A stretch of 64,000 nucleotides of DNA, from contig NC_090440.1 in NCBI RefSeq assembly GCF_031143425.1, positions 1,269,249,123 through 1,269,313,122 of the forward strand. The letters are read 5' to 3'. This stretch comes from Pleurodeles waltl (Eukaryota; Chordata; Amphibia; Caudata; Salamandridae). Position 1 is the stretch's first letter. Each line of letters opens with the position of its first letter. Made by a program: the position numbers and the translations under genes. Positions 32,816 through 44,480 of the stretch are shown here, piece by piece. The notes under the pieces were generated by a model. That model had not been told where the DNA came from, did not search any database, and was given only the letters and a program-made list of their open reading frames with translations.

Positions 32816-34505
32816 TGGGTAGATCTCAGCCAGTTTCAGCTGGAGGGACACATATTGGACCTTGCATCCGTAGAGTGGTCTTACCAAGGACATTTTGCCT
32901 TTCAACTTCTGTTTTTAGCTGTATCTGTTTGTTGGCCTTAGGACTCCAAGCACTTTACCACTGCTAACCATTGCTCAAGTGCATGTTCTTCTTCTGTAAA
33001 CATGGTAACTTTGGTGTATCAACAATTGGCATATCTAATTTGTTTGCAAGTCCCTTGTAAAATGGTATCCCCTATAAATCCCAGGCCAGTACATTAAATG
33101 CTACTAGTGGGGTTGCAGCTCTGATTGTACCACCTTCTTACTCATCCCTGTAAACATGTCTCAGGCCTGCTAGTGCAGAGCCTGTGTGTACAGTTCACTG
33201 TCACTTCGACTTGCCATTTAAAACCTCTTGCCAAACCTTAAATTCCCCTTTTCTTACATATAGGTCACCACTAAGGTAGGCCCTGGATAGCCCATAGGGC
33301 AGGGCGCTATTTAAGTAAAAGGCAGGACATGTACTTTTAGATTTTACAAGTTCTGGCGATGGAAAGCTCCCAAAGTAATTCTTTATTACTGTGAAGCCTG
33401 CTTCTCTCATATGCCAGCGTAGGAAATTACTTAGTAAACTTTTAAGCTGTAATTCCTGATCAGAAAGATGTAGCTATATCATTTTTCATATCATTGGAAT
33501 TGTAATGCTGAATTCTCTTTACTGTAAAGTTCAATTTATTATTACTTTTTTGGAAATGCCACTTTTAGAAGGTGGGCAACTCTCTGCTTTTAATGCTTGT
33601 GTGAACCAACTTGTCTCCAATACGTATCTTGTCTGGGCTGGGTGACAGCTACATTTGTGCATTCCCTTCAGACACCCATAACACATGATACTCAACTACA
33701 TCTGCATTCATCTGCATACTATACTGATGATTCTTTCCGGGTAGGGACGATGGGAAGGGCTCACACTTACACTTGTCTGAGGTGCCCTCTCCAGTTCTGG
33801 GCCTCAAATGTGGGATCTGCAGCTGAACCATGCAAAAATCGACACATCACCAGAGTGTCGGAGAAAAATCGGTGCATTGCTCATCGCCGGTGACACAGCA
33901 GCTTCCCAATGACAATGGATTCACAGACTGCATGACAATGATGCTCTGTGCGGATCTATGATGATGCATCCCATTCACTTCCCCGGAGCCCGACCGCAAC
34001 GCAGTGTCCCGAATGTGGAAAAAATATTGACCCATCATGCCCTCGCTGTCGACGGATTGCTTCGTCAAAGGTGTAGCTGGCCTACCCTCCATAAGGTCGG
34101 CCTGGAATTTGGATTTTCACCGGTCCCTTGTGACTTCAAGTAAACTTTTGACCCCTAGTGACTTCTAAGCACTGTTTTCACATCTCATCTTTAGAAATTC
34201 ATATCTTGAGTTCTACTAATTGGACCTTTGCCATTTTTATATTGTTTTACTCAGATAAATATTCTCTATTTTGCTAAACTAGTGAATAGTATTTTTGTGA
34301 TATCTTTATTGAGTTACTATATTCTAAGTGTGTTGCACAAAACTTTAGACATTGCCTCTTAAGTTAAGCCTGACTGATCTGTGCCCATCTACCAAAGAGT
34401 GAGCACAGGTTAATTGAGGGAGTATATCTGACTTACCCTCAAGAATTATGGTTTCCACTTGGACAGGGTGCATACCTAACCAACTAGAGACCCAGTTTTA
34501 AAACA
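32816..34505 (+). repeat. LTR shared by elements A (3') and B (5'), with a 469-bp deletion
   Basis: The segment follows RNase H of A and precedes the leader and gag of B, so one LTR serves both. It ends AAACA at 34505; after one base TGG begins a probable primer-binding site. Its start (about 32816, TGGGTAG) is approximate. Comparison with copy 2 (51041-53201) shows 469 bp missing at 33774. The 3' part matches 16546-16772. Confidence 0.75.
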
Positions 34506-34713
34506 CTGGAGATCAGCAGTGAGAGCAGGACTTGAGTTTGTGCAGTCCCTTACACTAATTTGGTGTACTCTACCACCTACATCTAGACCGATTTGAGTTG
34601 ATGGTCTCTAATCCCCATTGGCAATTTTTCCACTCTATCTGATTGGTATTTTTAATTTTTCAATTCTTCCTCATTGGCATATTTTCTTTTCTATAAATTG
34701 GAGGTCCCACAAC

Positions 34714-36115
34714 TGCACCTATAAACCAGGATTTTGAGTTGGTCAATCTGGAGAGGTATACAGTGACCCAGATCAAGAATTCTTGCAAGACATTTGGGGT
34801 TTCTACCAAAGGCTTCAACAGGAAGGTAGAGATGCAAAAAGGTCCTAAGGGCCTGGAAAGAAGCTAGGAATGCAGCACAGGAGACCCCTGAATAGAATGT
34901 TGTAGAAACAGAGGATGAGGAGGAGCTGGACCAGGATTCAGTGGAGACTCTGGGATTGACTGTGGGCCAAGAGGAGGACACCTTGCAAAGAGAAGTGATT
35001 CTTTCCAGGCCGGGGAGCAGCATTTCCTCTAGGAGCCTGTCACCAGAGGAGCTGGCAGACAGGAGGGAAGAGAGAAGGTTAAATATGTAGCTGGCTAAGC
35101 TAATTGTCCATGGAGGAAAATAAAATTATGTTTGCCCAGGAGTTGAGCCTGAGAGAGCTGAATATCAAAGCCAAGATGGTGGCAGCAATTCTTCAGTGCC
35201 CTCTGACAGTAGGGTCCACATACCCAAGGATCTAATGTCTGACTTTGTGGTGGGAGACAACATAGATGGTTTGAGGCCTGTGAGGCCACTCTACAGATGC
35301 ATAGGATCCCTGAGGAGAATTGGGGAGCTAGTCTGTGGAGGCACACTCATATTGAGGGGAGGGACCCTCTACTGGACCTAGAAGGGAGAGAAAGGATGAG
35401 TTATCCCCCAGTGAAGGAGGCCCTACTCAGGAAGTTTAGTCGGAGTCCAGAAAAGTATAGAGAAAAGTTTAGGGACATTCACAAGCTATCCCAACAGATC
35501 TGGGCAGATTGTGCAGGTTATTTTTGCAAGCCACTGGGAGGTTGGGTGAAGGGGAGTGAGGCAAACAGTTATTAGGGAATGTACAATTTGTTTACAACAA
35601 AGCACCTGTTCAGTCTTTGCTTTACAGATCTGCACCAACACCTTTTTGTCAGTAAGCTCACTGACTCCAGGAAGCTTGCTAAGGAGGCGGACTGCTGGGT
35701 CAGCACCAGGGTCAACAAGAAGTTATCTGGGGGGAATCACACAAAGGTGGACAGGGTCCTCACCAGAAGAAGGGGGGGGGCAAAAAGAGTAAGGGGTTCT
35801 CTAATGGACAGCAAACTAGTTATGTGGGTAAGGGTGCCTTTCCCCCTGCTGAGAAGAAAAATAAGTGGTTCCCTGACAGTAAGGCCCATATTTATACTTT
35901 TTTAGCGCCGCATTAGCGCCGCTTTTTGACGTAAAAACTGTGCAAACTTACAAAATACAATTGTATTTTGTAAGTTTGCGCTGATTTTGCGTAAAAAAAC
36001 AACGCAAATGCGGCGCTAAAAACTATAAATATGGCCCTAAGTCTGCATAGAAGGTTCCTATGAAGTGTTATGAGTGTCAGCAAGAAGGTCTCTGCAAGCA
36101 AGATGCCAAGAGTCG
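34714..36115 (+). pseudogene. gag of element B, copy 1, with a nested MITE
   Basis: Starts near 34714 (DFELVNLERYTVTQIKNSC context) and reads through several frames. Parts seen: an acidic segment (34900-34980, EDEEELDQDS), EALLRKFSRSPEKYREKFRD (about 35420), a SCAN-like remnant (LTDSRKLAKEADCWVSTRV, about 35655-35710), a G-run at 35768-35778 where the two copies differ in length, a basic linker, the 155-bp MITE at 35883-36037, and a zinc-knuckle remnant MKCYECQQEGLCKQDA (about 36060-36107). Stops and frameshifts throughout. Closest relative in the window is gag of element A. Confidence 0.75.
35883..36037. mobile_element. 155-bp fold-back MITE
   Basis: Termini GGCCCATATTTATAC and GTATAAATATGGCCC-like, with target duplication TAA at 35880-35882 and 36038-36040. 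The centre (35942-35979) is a perfect 38-bp palindrome, so the whole element can fold on itself. Same terminal family as the 894-bp MITE at 24993. Copy 2 is at 54578-54732. Confidence 0.9.
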
Positions 36116-37048
36116 CAAGTGGGCGTAGCCCTCCTCTGGTGGACAGTCACTGGCATTGACTAGTGTAACACTTGTCCCACATGGCTTTGGGGAGAGTGTA
36201 GGAAGAGTGTAAAGGTTACCCTAGTGTCCCAGGATGACAGAGAGATGGTGTAGAAAACTCACATACCTGATAATACTAGAACGTATAGTCAGTAATTTAC
36301 CATCAATGGGCAGAGGTTGGAGGCTCTGAGACACACAGGAGCCAGCATGATGACTGTTAGATGTTATCTGGTGTCTTCAGAGCAGGTAGAATCTAATGTT
36401 TTCCACCAAGTTGTTGCTGCTGACAACCGTGAAAGCCACTACCCAGTGGCTCTGGTTACCCTTGAGGGAAGTCGCAGGTCTGTTTAAGGTAGCTGTGACT
36501 GCATCCAGGTCTGTGGATTTTTCTGCTGGGAAATGATCTGGAGCACACCATCTGGAAGGAGGAGGAGTTCAGGTCACACTTGAGAATGTTGGTTTGCCTG
36601 AGTGGGTCTGACTGACCGCACTGTACATGGCAGCTCAAGAGGGTGATTAAAGGAACTGGGGCCTGGAAGAGTGGCCCAGGATCCTGTATGAAGAAAAGCA
36701 AGGGGTGTGGGAATCCCACCCCTGAGATTCCCACAGTGTGGAAGGAGGCTTAACCTGAGGGAGAGCCCCCGGTACCTCCAGGAGAGGAAGTGATCGAACT
36801 GTGGAACCTGTCTGAGCTGTCCAACTGACAGCAGGAAGGGGGTCCCATCAGGGAGGAGTTCTGTAAGGCATAGAAGGAGTGCCTTACTCATGCTTAGGTC
36901 CAGGCAGCTGGTGACGCCTCTGGTAAGCACCTGTTCTACTGGGAGAATGATCTCCTGTATAGTGAGCCTAAAGCTTCTGAGCCTGGTGCAACCCTTGTGT
37001 TGGTGGTCCTACAGTGCTACAGGGCCTTCCTACTGGGTCTGGCTCATT
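36116..37048 (+). pseudogene. protease and integrase N-terminal remnant of element B, copy 1
   Basis: The protease motif reads HTGAS (36332-36346), the catalytic Asp codon GAC having become CAC. Downstream, VFHQVVAADN (about 36398) and, near 36900-37048, an integrase N-terminal stretch (QAAGDASGKHLFYWENDLLY, then AFLLGLAHCAGDD) match the same region of element A. The integrase core is absent, replaced by the insertion starting near 37049. Several stops. Confidence 0.65.
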
Positions 37049-37204
37049 GTGCTGGCGATGACTGATGAGCTCCTGAATTACAGTAACCCACCTTTGCGAA
37101 TTCATTTATGTGAGAGTCCTCGGAGAGTTACAATTCTGTACTTACTTATAGACAAAGATTGTTTTGCGAAAACCTAAGGAACAATTTACTCAATTTATTT
37201 TGTT

Positions 37205-37550
37205 AAAGCTTGTAGGAATGCCAAGTCAAAGTTAATTTATAGAACAGATTTATTCTGAGATGTGATAACAGAGCTTTTGGAAAGGATGTCATGTCAAAGT
37301 TAATTTACAGAAAGGTAATTAAAGTATTTTCTTTTTAAGAAGGTCAAGTCAAAGTTAATTAATAGAAACATACTATTTCTAAGATGTGATAAAAGAGCCT
37401 TTTTGAAATAATATCAAGCCAAAGTTAATTTATAGAAACAGAATATTTCTGAGATGCGATAAAAGAGCATTTTTTAAAGAATGTCAAGTCGAAGTTAATT
37501 TATAGCAACAGACCATTTTTGAGATGTGATAAAACAGTGTTTTGATAGAC
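37205..37550. repeat. about 70-bp minisatellite, five degenerate units
   Basis: GTTAATT recurs at 37231, 37299, 37354, 37424 and 37494 (spacing 68, 55, 70, 70), each time within AAGTCAAAGTTAATTTATAG and followed by GAGATGTGATAAAA. The 55-bp spacing marks an internally deleted unit. Confidence 0.85.
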
Positions 37551-37704
37551 TTAATCAGAGAATCAGAGAACATTCATGTATTTTGGAGAAAAGAAAACAC
37601 AAGTGAATTTGCAAGGTGCAGAAATGCTTGAAAGCAACCAGTACTTTCATTTTTGGTAAATATTATTTTGGTGATTTTTGTCTTCTGGTATTTTAAAAGA
37701 CTAT

Positions 37705-38309
37705 GGCCCTCATTACAACTTTGGCGGGCAGCAAGCGCCGCCTGCCAAGTTGTATCTGCCGCGCGGCCGCCAATGTGTCTGCACTCCTGCAGTGGCCATT
37801 TTGAGATCCCCGCTGGGACGGCGGGCGGAAACTTAGTTTCCCGCCCGCCGGCCCAGCGGGGATGTCGGCCGCAACAAGGGAGATGGCTCCAAATGGACCA
37901 GCGGTATTGCGGCAATGCGACAGGTGAAGTTGCACCCGCCGTGCTTTTCACTGTCTGCTATGCAGACAGTGAAAAGCTCCATGGGGCAGTGCAGGGGCCC
38001 CAGGGGCCCCATGACTTCCCTTTCCATCAGCCTTTACATGGCGGTTCATACCGCCATGAAAAGGCTGGCGGGAGGGGGACTCGTAATCCCCTGGGCAGCG
38101 CTGCAAGCAGCGCTGCCCTGGGTGATTACAACCGCTGGGACCAAAGTGGCGTGAAACTGCTGGGACCAAAGTGACGGGAAAACGCCGGGCCTGGCGGTGC
38201 GACCGCAGCGGTCGTAATTCCAAAGAAAGCACCGCCAGCCAGCCTGTTGGCGGTGCTTCTGACGAAACAGCCCTGGCGGTCTTTGACCGCCAGGGTTGTA
38301 ATGAGGGCC
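37705..38309. mobile_element. 605-bp GC-rich Harbinger-type MITE (GGCCCTCATTACAAC termini)
   Basis: Begins GGCCCTCATTACAAC and ends GTTGTAATGAGGGCC, with TAT and TAA on the two sides as a slightly decayed TWA duplication. The interior is GC-rich with several inverted segments (TTTTCACTGTCTGC/GCAGACAGTGAAAA at about 37945-37975, GGCAGCGCTG). No transposase. Identical position in copy 2 (56412-57016). Confidence 0.9.
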
Positions 38310-38690
38310 TAAGTGCTATTTTAACGAATTTTAATAATTTGTTCAAAGGTTAACACAGTATCTAAACTTTTAAGTTACATGGATATTACACTATATATTC
38401 TTGGGAAGATAAGAATAGAAACCAAATTCCCTCTACAATCCTATATTACCCGGTATTGGAAAGTAATCCAACAAACTATAAATCTGGTTTGTTCATCATA
38501 AATCCAACAGGTGAGAGTAGGTTCGTACAATCATATCTGTTGAAAGTATTTTAAGCAATTTAATATATGACATCTCATTTCATAGTCTTATTATTGTCAC
38601 AGGTCTCCCTCCCCGCAGTACCCTCCCCAAAATCCCTTCCCCTCATCCGGCCACTCCTAACCTCTGATAACTAATATAGTCGCAGAGTCG

Positions 38691-39071
38691 GTACTGCCAG
38701 AAGTTGGGCATTGGAGGTTACTGTTCCATGAGGAAAGTGCTCCTGACACAGAGACACACTTCCAGTTCCGGGTCATGCCCCTTTGGTTAAAAAATGCATA
38801 TGCTACTTTCTAGAGGTTGGTAAACCAGATCCTAGTGAGACTGGAGAACTTCAGTGTCACCTACCTAATGGACCTTGCAGTCTTCAGTGGTAGCTGAGAG
38901 GGCCACCTATGCCACTTTAAGGAAGTGCTTCAGGCTCTGCAGAGCACAGGACTGACTATCAAGGCAAGTAAGTGCCAGATAGGCAATGGTTTAGTGGTCT
39001 ACTTAGATCACCGAGTAGGAGGTGGCAAAGTGCAGCCCCTTCAGGCCAAAATTGAAATCATTCTGGCTAGT
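38691..39071 (+). pseudogene. RT fragment of element B, copy 1
   Basis: Pieces of the palm and thumb: FQFRVMPLWLKNAYATF (about 38761-38812), TYLMDLAVFSG where the catalytic pair would be (YLDD reads YLMD), LQALQSTGLTIKASKCQIG (38926 on) and VQPLQAKIEIILA. It is cut at 39071 by a solo LTR and resumes at 41669. One in-frame stop and a shift are visible. Confidence 0.75.
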
Positions 39072-41668
39072 TGTAGGAAAGTACCCTCTGTTTGGCCTGT
39101 TACCCCAAATTTCTGCCTGATGTCAGTGTGTTTGACTGTGTCACTGGGATGCTACTAACATGACCCCAGTGCTCATGCTTTTTCTCCTCTAAATTTTGTC
39201 ACTGCATATTGGTAACCCAGTAATTCATCCTTAATTGGCATACTGGTCACTTCTTATAAGTCCATAGTATATGGTACTTAGGTACCCAGAGCACTGGGGG
39301 TCCAGGGGATCCCTATGGCCTGCAAGATTACTTTTGCCACCCATAGAGATCTAATGCAAATTATTCTACAGGACTGCCATTGCAGCCTTTGTGAAATGGT
39401 GCATGCACCATTTCATAGCCATGTACACCGCACTAGGTCACTTATAAGTCACCCATATAACAGGTCTTCCAACCCTGAAGGCTGGGTGAGGAGTATCTGT
39501 GTGTGAGTGCACCCTTGCACTAGCAGAGGTGCCCCCACATCGTCCAGAACCATTTTCCTGGACTTCGTGAGTACAGGGACGCCATTTTACACATGCAATG
39601 GACATGGATCAATGCCTATGTCCAGATGGTAACACTGAATATGGCCATGTAAGGTGTCTAACATCTTGGTATTATACCCCAATGCTGATTCTAGCATTGG
39701 TTGTATAAGTCCATGCACTCTGGGGGCTCCACAATGGACTCCCAGTACTGCCATACCAGCCTTCTGAGGTTTTCCAGGCAGCCCCAGTTGCAGCCACCTC
39801 ACAGACAGGCTTCTGCCCTCCTGTTGCTCAAGCAGCCCGAGCCCAGGAAGGAATAAGAAAGAATTTCCTTTCAGAGAGGCCTGTTACACCCTCTTCCTTT
39901 GGAAATAGGTGTTACAGGCATGCTAGAGATAGCCTCCCAGAGCCTCTGGAAATGCTTTGAAGGTCACAGATGGTGCCTCCCTTGCATAATCCAGTCTACA
40001 CCAGTTTAGGGACCCCCAGTCCCTGCTCTGACGTGAAACTGGACAAAGGAAAGGGGAGTGACCACTCCCCTGTCCATCACCACCCCAGGGGTGGTGCTCA
40101 GAGCTCCTCCAGAGTGTCCCTCGGTTTTGCCATCTTGGATTCCAAGTTGGCAGGGCACTCTGGGAGCATCTGAGTGGCCAGTGCCAGTAGGTGACGTCAG
40201 ATAGGTGCTTACCTGTGTAGCTGACCAATCCCCCTTTCAGGGCTATTTAGGGTCTCTCCTCTGGGTGTTTCCTCAGATTCGGATTGCAGGACTCCAGCAG
40301 GAACCCTCTGCTTCCTTTACTTCACCTTCTACTGACGAAACTGCATCTGGACCCTCCAGGAAACTCTATAAATTGCAACAAAGAAGCAAAGACGACTTCT
40401 GCAACATTGTATCTTCAGCTCCTGCCAGCAACTGCAACTGCTTACAGGTCATGCATCCATAGAGGAGTGCCTGTCTTCAGCATGCACCAGAGGAATGAAG
40501 GAATCTCCCTTGAAGTGAAGGAGCCACTTGCCTGCTTCATCAGGCACCCCTCTGCAGTGACGACCAGTGGCTTGGGTCCCCCTCCTGAAGAAGTGCATGA
40601 AGAAGTGCGTGGATCCAGCAACACGGCTGGTGGACTGAAGTGGTCCCTACGGTCCCAAAGTCCAGCTGTCAAACTTTGGTTGAGGTAAGAGCTTGCATCC
40701 TCAAGCAAGACAGTACCATTGTGATCTGTGTGTTTTGCAGTTGCCAAAGCTTGTTGATATTCTTCCATGAAGTTCTTCATGCACTGTGCAGCTCTGGCCT
40801 CCAGGACTCTATCCTGTGATGCACAGCTTCCTGAGTGGTTCTCCAGCGGCGTGGGATTCCTTTGTGTAGTGCTGCATGGGCCTCCTTTTGCACCTTCTTT
40901 GTCCCCATGCAGTGGGACTCTTCAGTACAGTACTGACTGTTCTTCTTCACCCATGGTTCTTCATTTGTACCTGCATCCGGGTTAGCAGGGGCTCCTGTTC
41001 TCCCTCGACTCTTCAGTGTTTCTTGGACTTGGTCCCCTTCCTCCACAGGTCTTCAGGTCCAGGAATCCATTGTTCGTGTCTTGCAATCTCTTCTGGTTCT
41101 TACAAAATCTTCTATCACGTGTTTTTGTGTTTCCTGGGCTCTGGATGGGTTCTATTACTTACCCTTGGTGTTTCTAATACTCCCAGCACCCCTCTACAAA
41201 CTACACTTGCCTAGGTGGGAAATCGACTTTCGCATTCCACTATTTTAGTAGATGGTTTGGGTTCTCCAAGGCCCATTTCTGCCTATTGTGATTTTCACTA
41301 TTTGCACTGTTGTCTAACTGCCTTTTTTTCCACTATTACTGCATTCCTATGTATATACTGTGTATATTACTTACCTCCTAAGGGAGTAGAGTCTCTAAGC
41401 TATTTTTGGCATTTGTGTCACTAAAATAAAGTACATTTATTTTTATTACACTAAGTATTTTCTTTCATGTGTGTGAGTACTTTGTGACTACAGTAGTATT
41501 GCATGAGCTTTGCATGTCTCCTGGTTAGGCCTTGGCTGCTCATCCACACTCCCCCTAGAGAGCCTGGCTTCTAGACACTGCCTATATTTCACTAATAATT
41601 GATAACTGGACCTGGTATAAGTTGTAAGTATCTTGGGTACCCACTGTAATCCAGGACAGTCTCCTACA
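39072..41668 (+). repeat. 2,597-bp solo LTR inserted in RT of element B
   Basis: Runs TGTAGGAAAG to CTCCTACA with near-matching 5-bp flanks CTAGT (39067-39071) and CTAGG (41669-41673), interrupting the RT reading between EIILA and the AFLGLTGY motif. Same family as the minus-strand LTR at 24180-31746. AATAAA near 41424 is a likely poly(A) signal. No internal region, so it is a solo LTR left by LTR-LTR recombination. Copy 2 keeps only its first 422 bp. Confidence 0.88.
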
Positions 41669-42291
41669 CTAGGGAACACCCCAAGACTCAGATATAAATG
41701 AGAGCCTTCTTAGGCCTCACTGGATATTGGAGGAGATTTATCACAGGATATGGCTCCATTGTTGCCCGCTTGAGAGAGCTAACAAAAAGAAGCCACGTCA
41801 GGTGACCTTGACAGAGGTGTGCCAGACAGCTTTTGACAATCTGAAGGAGGCCAGGTGCATGGCACCTATGTTGAAGGTCCACGACTTCTCCCAAGAAATT
41901 GTGGTGCACACAGATGCCTCAGGGCATGGCAGTTTGGCCGTACTCTCACAACTAAGTGAAGAGAACCTTGATCAACCTGTAACTTTTATCAGTAGAAGAC
42001 TACTGCCCATTAAACTGAGGTGAAACACAATAGAATGAGAAGCATTTGCTGTGGTCTGGGTGCTGAAGAAGCTAAGGACATATCTGCTTGGCACTACTTC
42101 TGGGTTCAGGCAAACCACAGGCCTCTCAGATATGTAATACAGATTAGGGGTGAGAATCCCAAACTATTGAGGTAGTCCATGACCCTTCAAAGAATGGACT
42201 TTATGGTGGAACACCATCCTGGAACTGAACATGCCAGTGCTGATGGTCCCTCCAGGTTCCTCCACCTTGGTGAAGAGAACTCTTAAGGGGT
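41669..42291 (+). pseudogene. late RT and RNase H of element B (copy 1 only)
   Basis: Resumes after the solo LTR: RAFLGLTGYWRRF (about 41701), then FDNLKEARCMAPMLKVHDFS and VVHTDASGHGSLAVLSQL, the RNase H start with its catalytic Asp (HTDAS, about 41912), and TFISRRLLPIKLR. Later segments (42020-42240) are shifted. It ends near 42291 at the 3' LTR. This part is deleted in copy 2. Confidence 0.8.
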
Positions 42292-44480
42292 TTGATAGCT
42301 CTCCTGGCATCCTTGTTGTGGTTTCTCTTGAATTTTTCCCTTCTGACCTCTGAATTTATTTTTTGCTGGCTTTAGAGCATTGTGCACTTTACTACTGTTA
42401 ACCTGTTGTAAAGTGCAGATGCTCTGTACTCTAAATGTGGTGACATTGATAAATCCACAGTTGGTAAATTTAATTTACTTGTACGTCCCTAGTAAAGTGT
42501 ACTACATGTGCCTAGGGCCTGTAAATCAATTTCTACTGGTGGGCGTGCATCACTGATTGTGCCACACACTACAGCAGCCCTTTAAACATGCCTCAGGCCT
42601 TCCACTGCAGAGCCTGTGTGTTTAGTTTTAAACTGCCATTTCAACCTAGCAAGTTAACTCACTTCTAGGTTCAAATCTTCATTTGTATTGCATGTAAGTC
42701 ACCCTTAAGGTAGGCCCTAGCTAGCCTCACAGTTAGTGTGCAGTGTATTTACAAAGTTGGACATGTACTTCTAAGCTTAAAATGTCCTGGTAGTGAAAAA
42801 CGATTAAATTCCTTTTTCACTACTACATGCCTATCTCTCCCATAGGTTAACATTGGGTTCACCTTAAAAGAGACTATGGGGGTCATTCTGACCCCGGCGG
42901 TCATGGACCGCCGGGGCCAGGGTTGGAGGGAGCACCGCCAACAGGCTGGCGGTGCTCCACAGGGTATTCTGACCGCGGTGGTTCAGCTGTGGCCAGAAAG
43001 GGAAAACCGGCGGTCTCCCGCCGGTTTTCCGCTGCCCTGTAGAATCCTCCATGACCGCCATCAGAGCCGCCAGGAACAGGATGGCGGTATGGGGTGTCGT
43101 GGGGCCCCTGGGGGCCCCTGCAGTGCCCATGCCAATGGCATGGGCACTGCAGGGGCCCCCGTAAGAGGGCCCCTCTTAGTATTTCAGTGTCTGCTTTGCA
43201 GACACTGAAATACGCGACGGGTGCCACTGCACCCGTCGCACCTCCCCACTCCGCCGGCTCAATTCTGAGCCGGCGTCCTCGTGGGAAGGCTGTTTTGCAC
43301 TGGGCTGGCGGGCGGCCTTTTGGCGGTCGCCCGCCAGTCCAGTGCAAAACCCAAAATACCCTCAGCGGTCTTTCGACCGCGGAGCTGTAATTTGGAGGGG
43401 GGAACTCTGGCGGGCGGCCTCCGCCGCCCACCAGGGTGAGAATCACCCCCTATAAGTGTCATTTCCAATTGGGAAAAGACAGAAATTTAGAGTTTGGTGT
43501 CTCTGGACTCACAATTTGAAATCACAACTGATGATGTCGGATTTTAAATTATAAGCCTTAAAATGCCACTTTTAGGAAGTTGGCATTTTCTTACTTTAAC
43601 TATTCTGTACCTCTAGGAATATAAGTCTGGGGTGGGTGACAGCTGGGCTTTGTGCATTCCCACTTGACAGTCACAGACAAAGTGAGCTGGAGGGTGACAT
43701 TTAAATCCTGATGGGCCATCACCAGGTTGATGGTCCTTCCTGGGCTAGATGGAAGGGAGGAGCTGACACTTGCACCTGAATAGGGCTATGCCTGTCCCCG
43801 CACAAAAAGCTGCTTAACTCTCAGTAGTGTCTGAAGCCAAGGAAAAAAGGGAAGGGACCTTGTGCACTGCAAAGGCCACTCTTTCAAGTCTTCCCCACTC
43901 CCAAGGCTCAACAGGATATTGTTACTGGACCCCAAACCCCACCGAAACAGTACACTTTTGGATCTGAGGACATTCTGCCAGGAAGAAGGACTGCTGTGCT
44001 ACCAGAAGGGACTGCCACTCAGCTGAACTGCTTTGCTGTGTTGGCCTGCGGCCTGCTCTGTTGTTTCTTGTCTGGGAGTGAGAAGGACTGGCCATGCCTG
44101 TCTATATCCTCTAAAAGAACTTAAGTGACTCCAAAGGCTTCTTGGCATGTCTCCTTTTCAGAAGTCTCATGGCCATCAAAGACTTCCTTCAATCTTGCTC
44201 AACTACTGGACTCGGCCAACTGTGAGTCCTGTCCTGCCTAGAGATGAAAATCCAGTTCTGGGTCTTGAAAGGGGACTCTGCAGCTGCTTTCCTGTAAATA
44301 TCAATGCATCAATGCTGTTGCACCTATCTGAACCATTGCGTCCTCCCTTAACGTGGACGCATCGCCGCTGTCACTGAGGATGAGGACTTTGCATTACTGA
44401 CTGCGTGCTTCAGGATTGCTTGCTCACTCCCAGCCCTGATGCATCACCGGATGCACAGCTCAACAACAACATATCACCAA
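42292..44480 (+). repeat. 3' LTR of element B, copy 1, with MITE and lost 3' end
   Basis: Aligns in order with 32816-34505: ATGCTCTGTACTCTAAATG, CTCAGGCC, GGTAGGCCCTA, GGGTGGGTGACAGCT and TGTGAGTCCT blocks. MITE 42878-43450 is inserted in it. The LTR end (TAGAGACCCA...CA) is missing; from about 44481 the sequence is retrovirus-like pol. Edges approximate. Confidence 0.65.
42878..43450. mobile_element. 573-bp MITE with H1-type termini
   Basis: Starts GGGGGTCATTCTGACC and ends GAGAATCACCCCC, with target duplication TAT at 42875-42877 and 43451-43453. GC-rich interior with nested inverted repeats (CCCATGCCAATGGCATGGG; TCAGTGTCTGC/GCAGACACTGA). Lies in the part deleted from copy 2. Confidence 0.9.

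Larger units (their letters stand above)
37049..38690. other. unclassified insertion with minisatellite and nested MITE, copy 1
   Basis: AT-rich DNA unlike the surrounding retrotransposon lies between the integrase remnant and the RT fragment. It contains a 5-unit tandem repeat (37205-37550) and a MITE (37705-38309). No coding motif and no clear terminal repeats at its edges. It may be part of a deleted element or a rearranged insertion. Present in both copies. Confidence 0.5.
34506..42291 (+). mobile_element. Gmr1-like retrotransposon B, internal region, copy 1
   Basis: Leader and gag (34714-36115), protease and an integrase N-terminus (36116-37048), an unclassified insertion replacing most of integrase and early RT, an RT fragment (38691-39071), a solo LTR, then late RT and RNase H (41669-42291). 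It sits directly 3' of element A and shares its LTR, forming an LTR-A-LTR-B-LTR chain. Confidence 0.75.

Noticed and set aside
37653..38174. Long open frame (about 173 codons) across the GC-rich MITE
   Set aside because: It lies inside a MITE with inverted termini; GC-rich DNA gives long frames on both strands, and no domain is seen.
39494..43583. Homologous LTR-LTR recombination as the cause of the copy 2 deletion
   Set aside because: The two breakpoints lie at non-corresponding positions of two different LTR families, with only a few bases in common.
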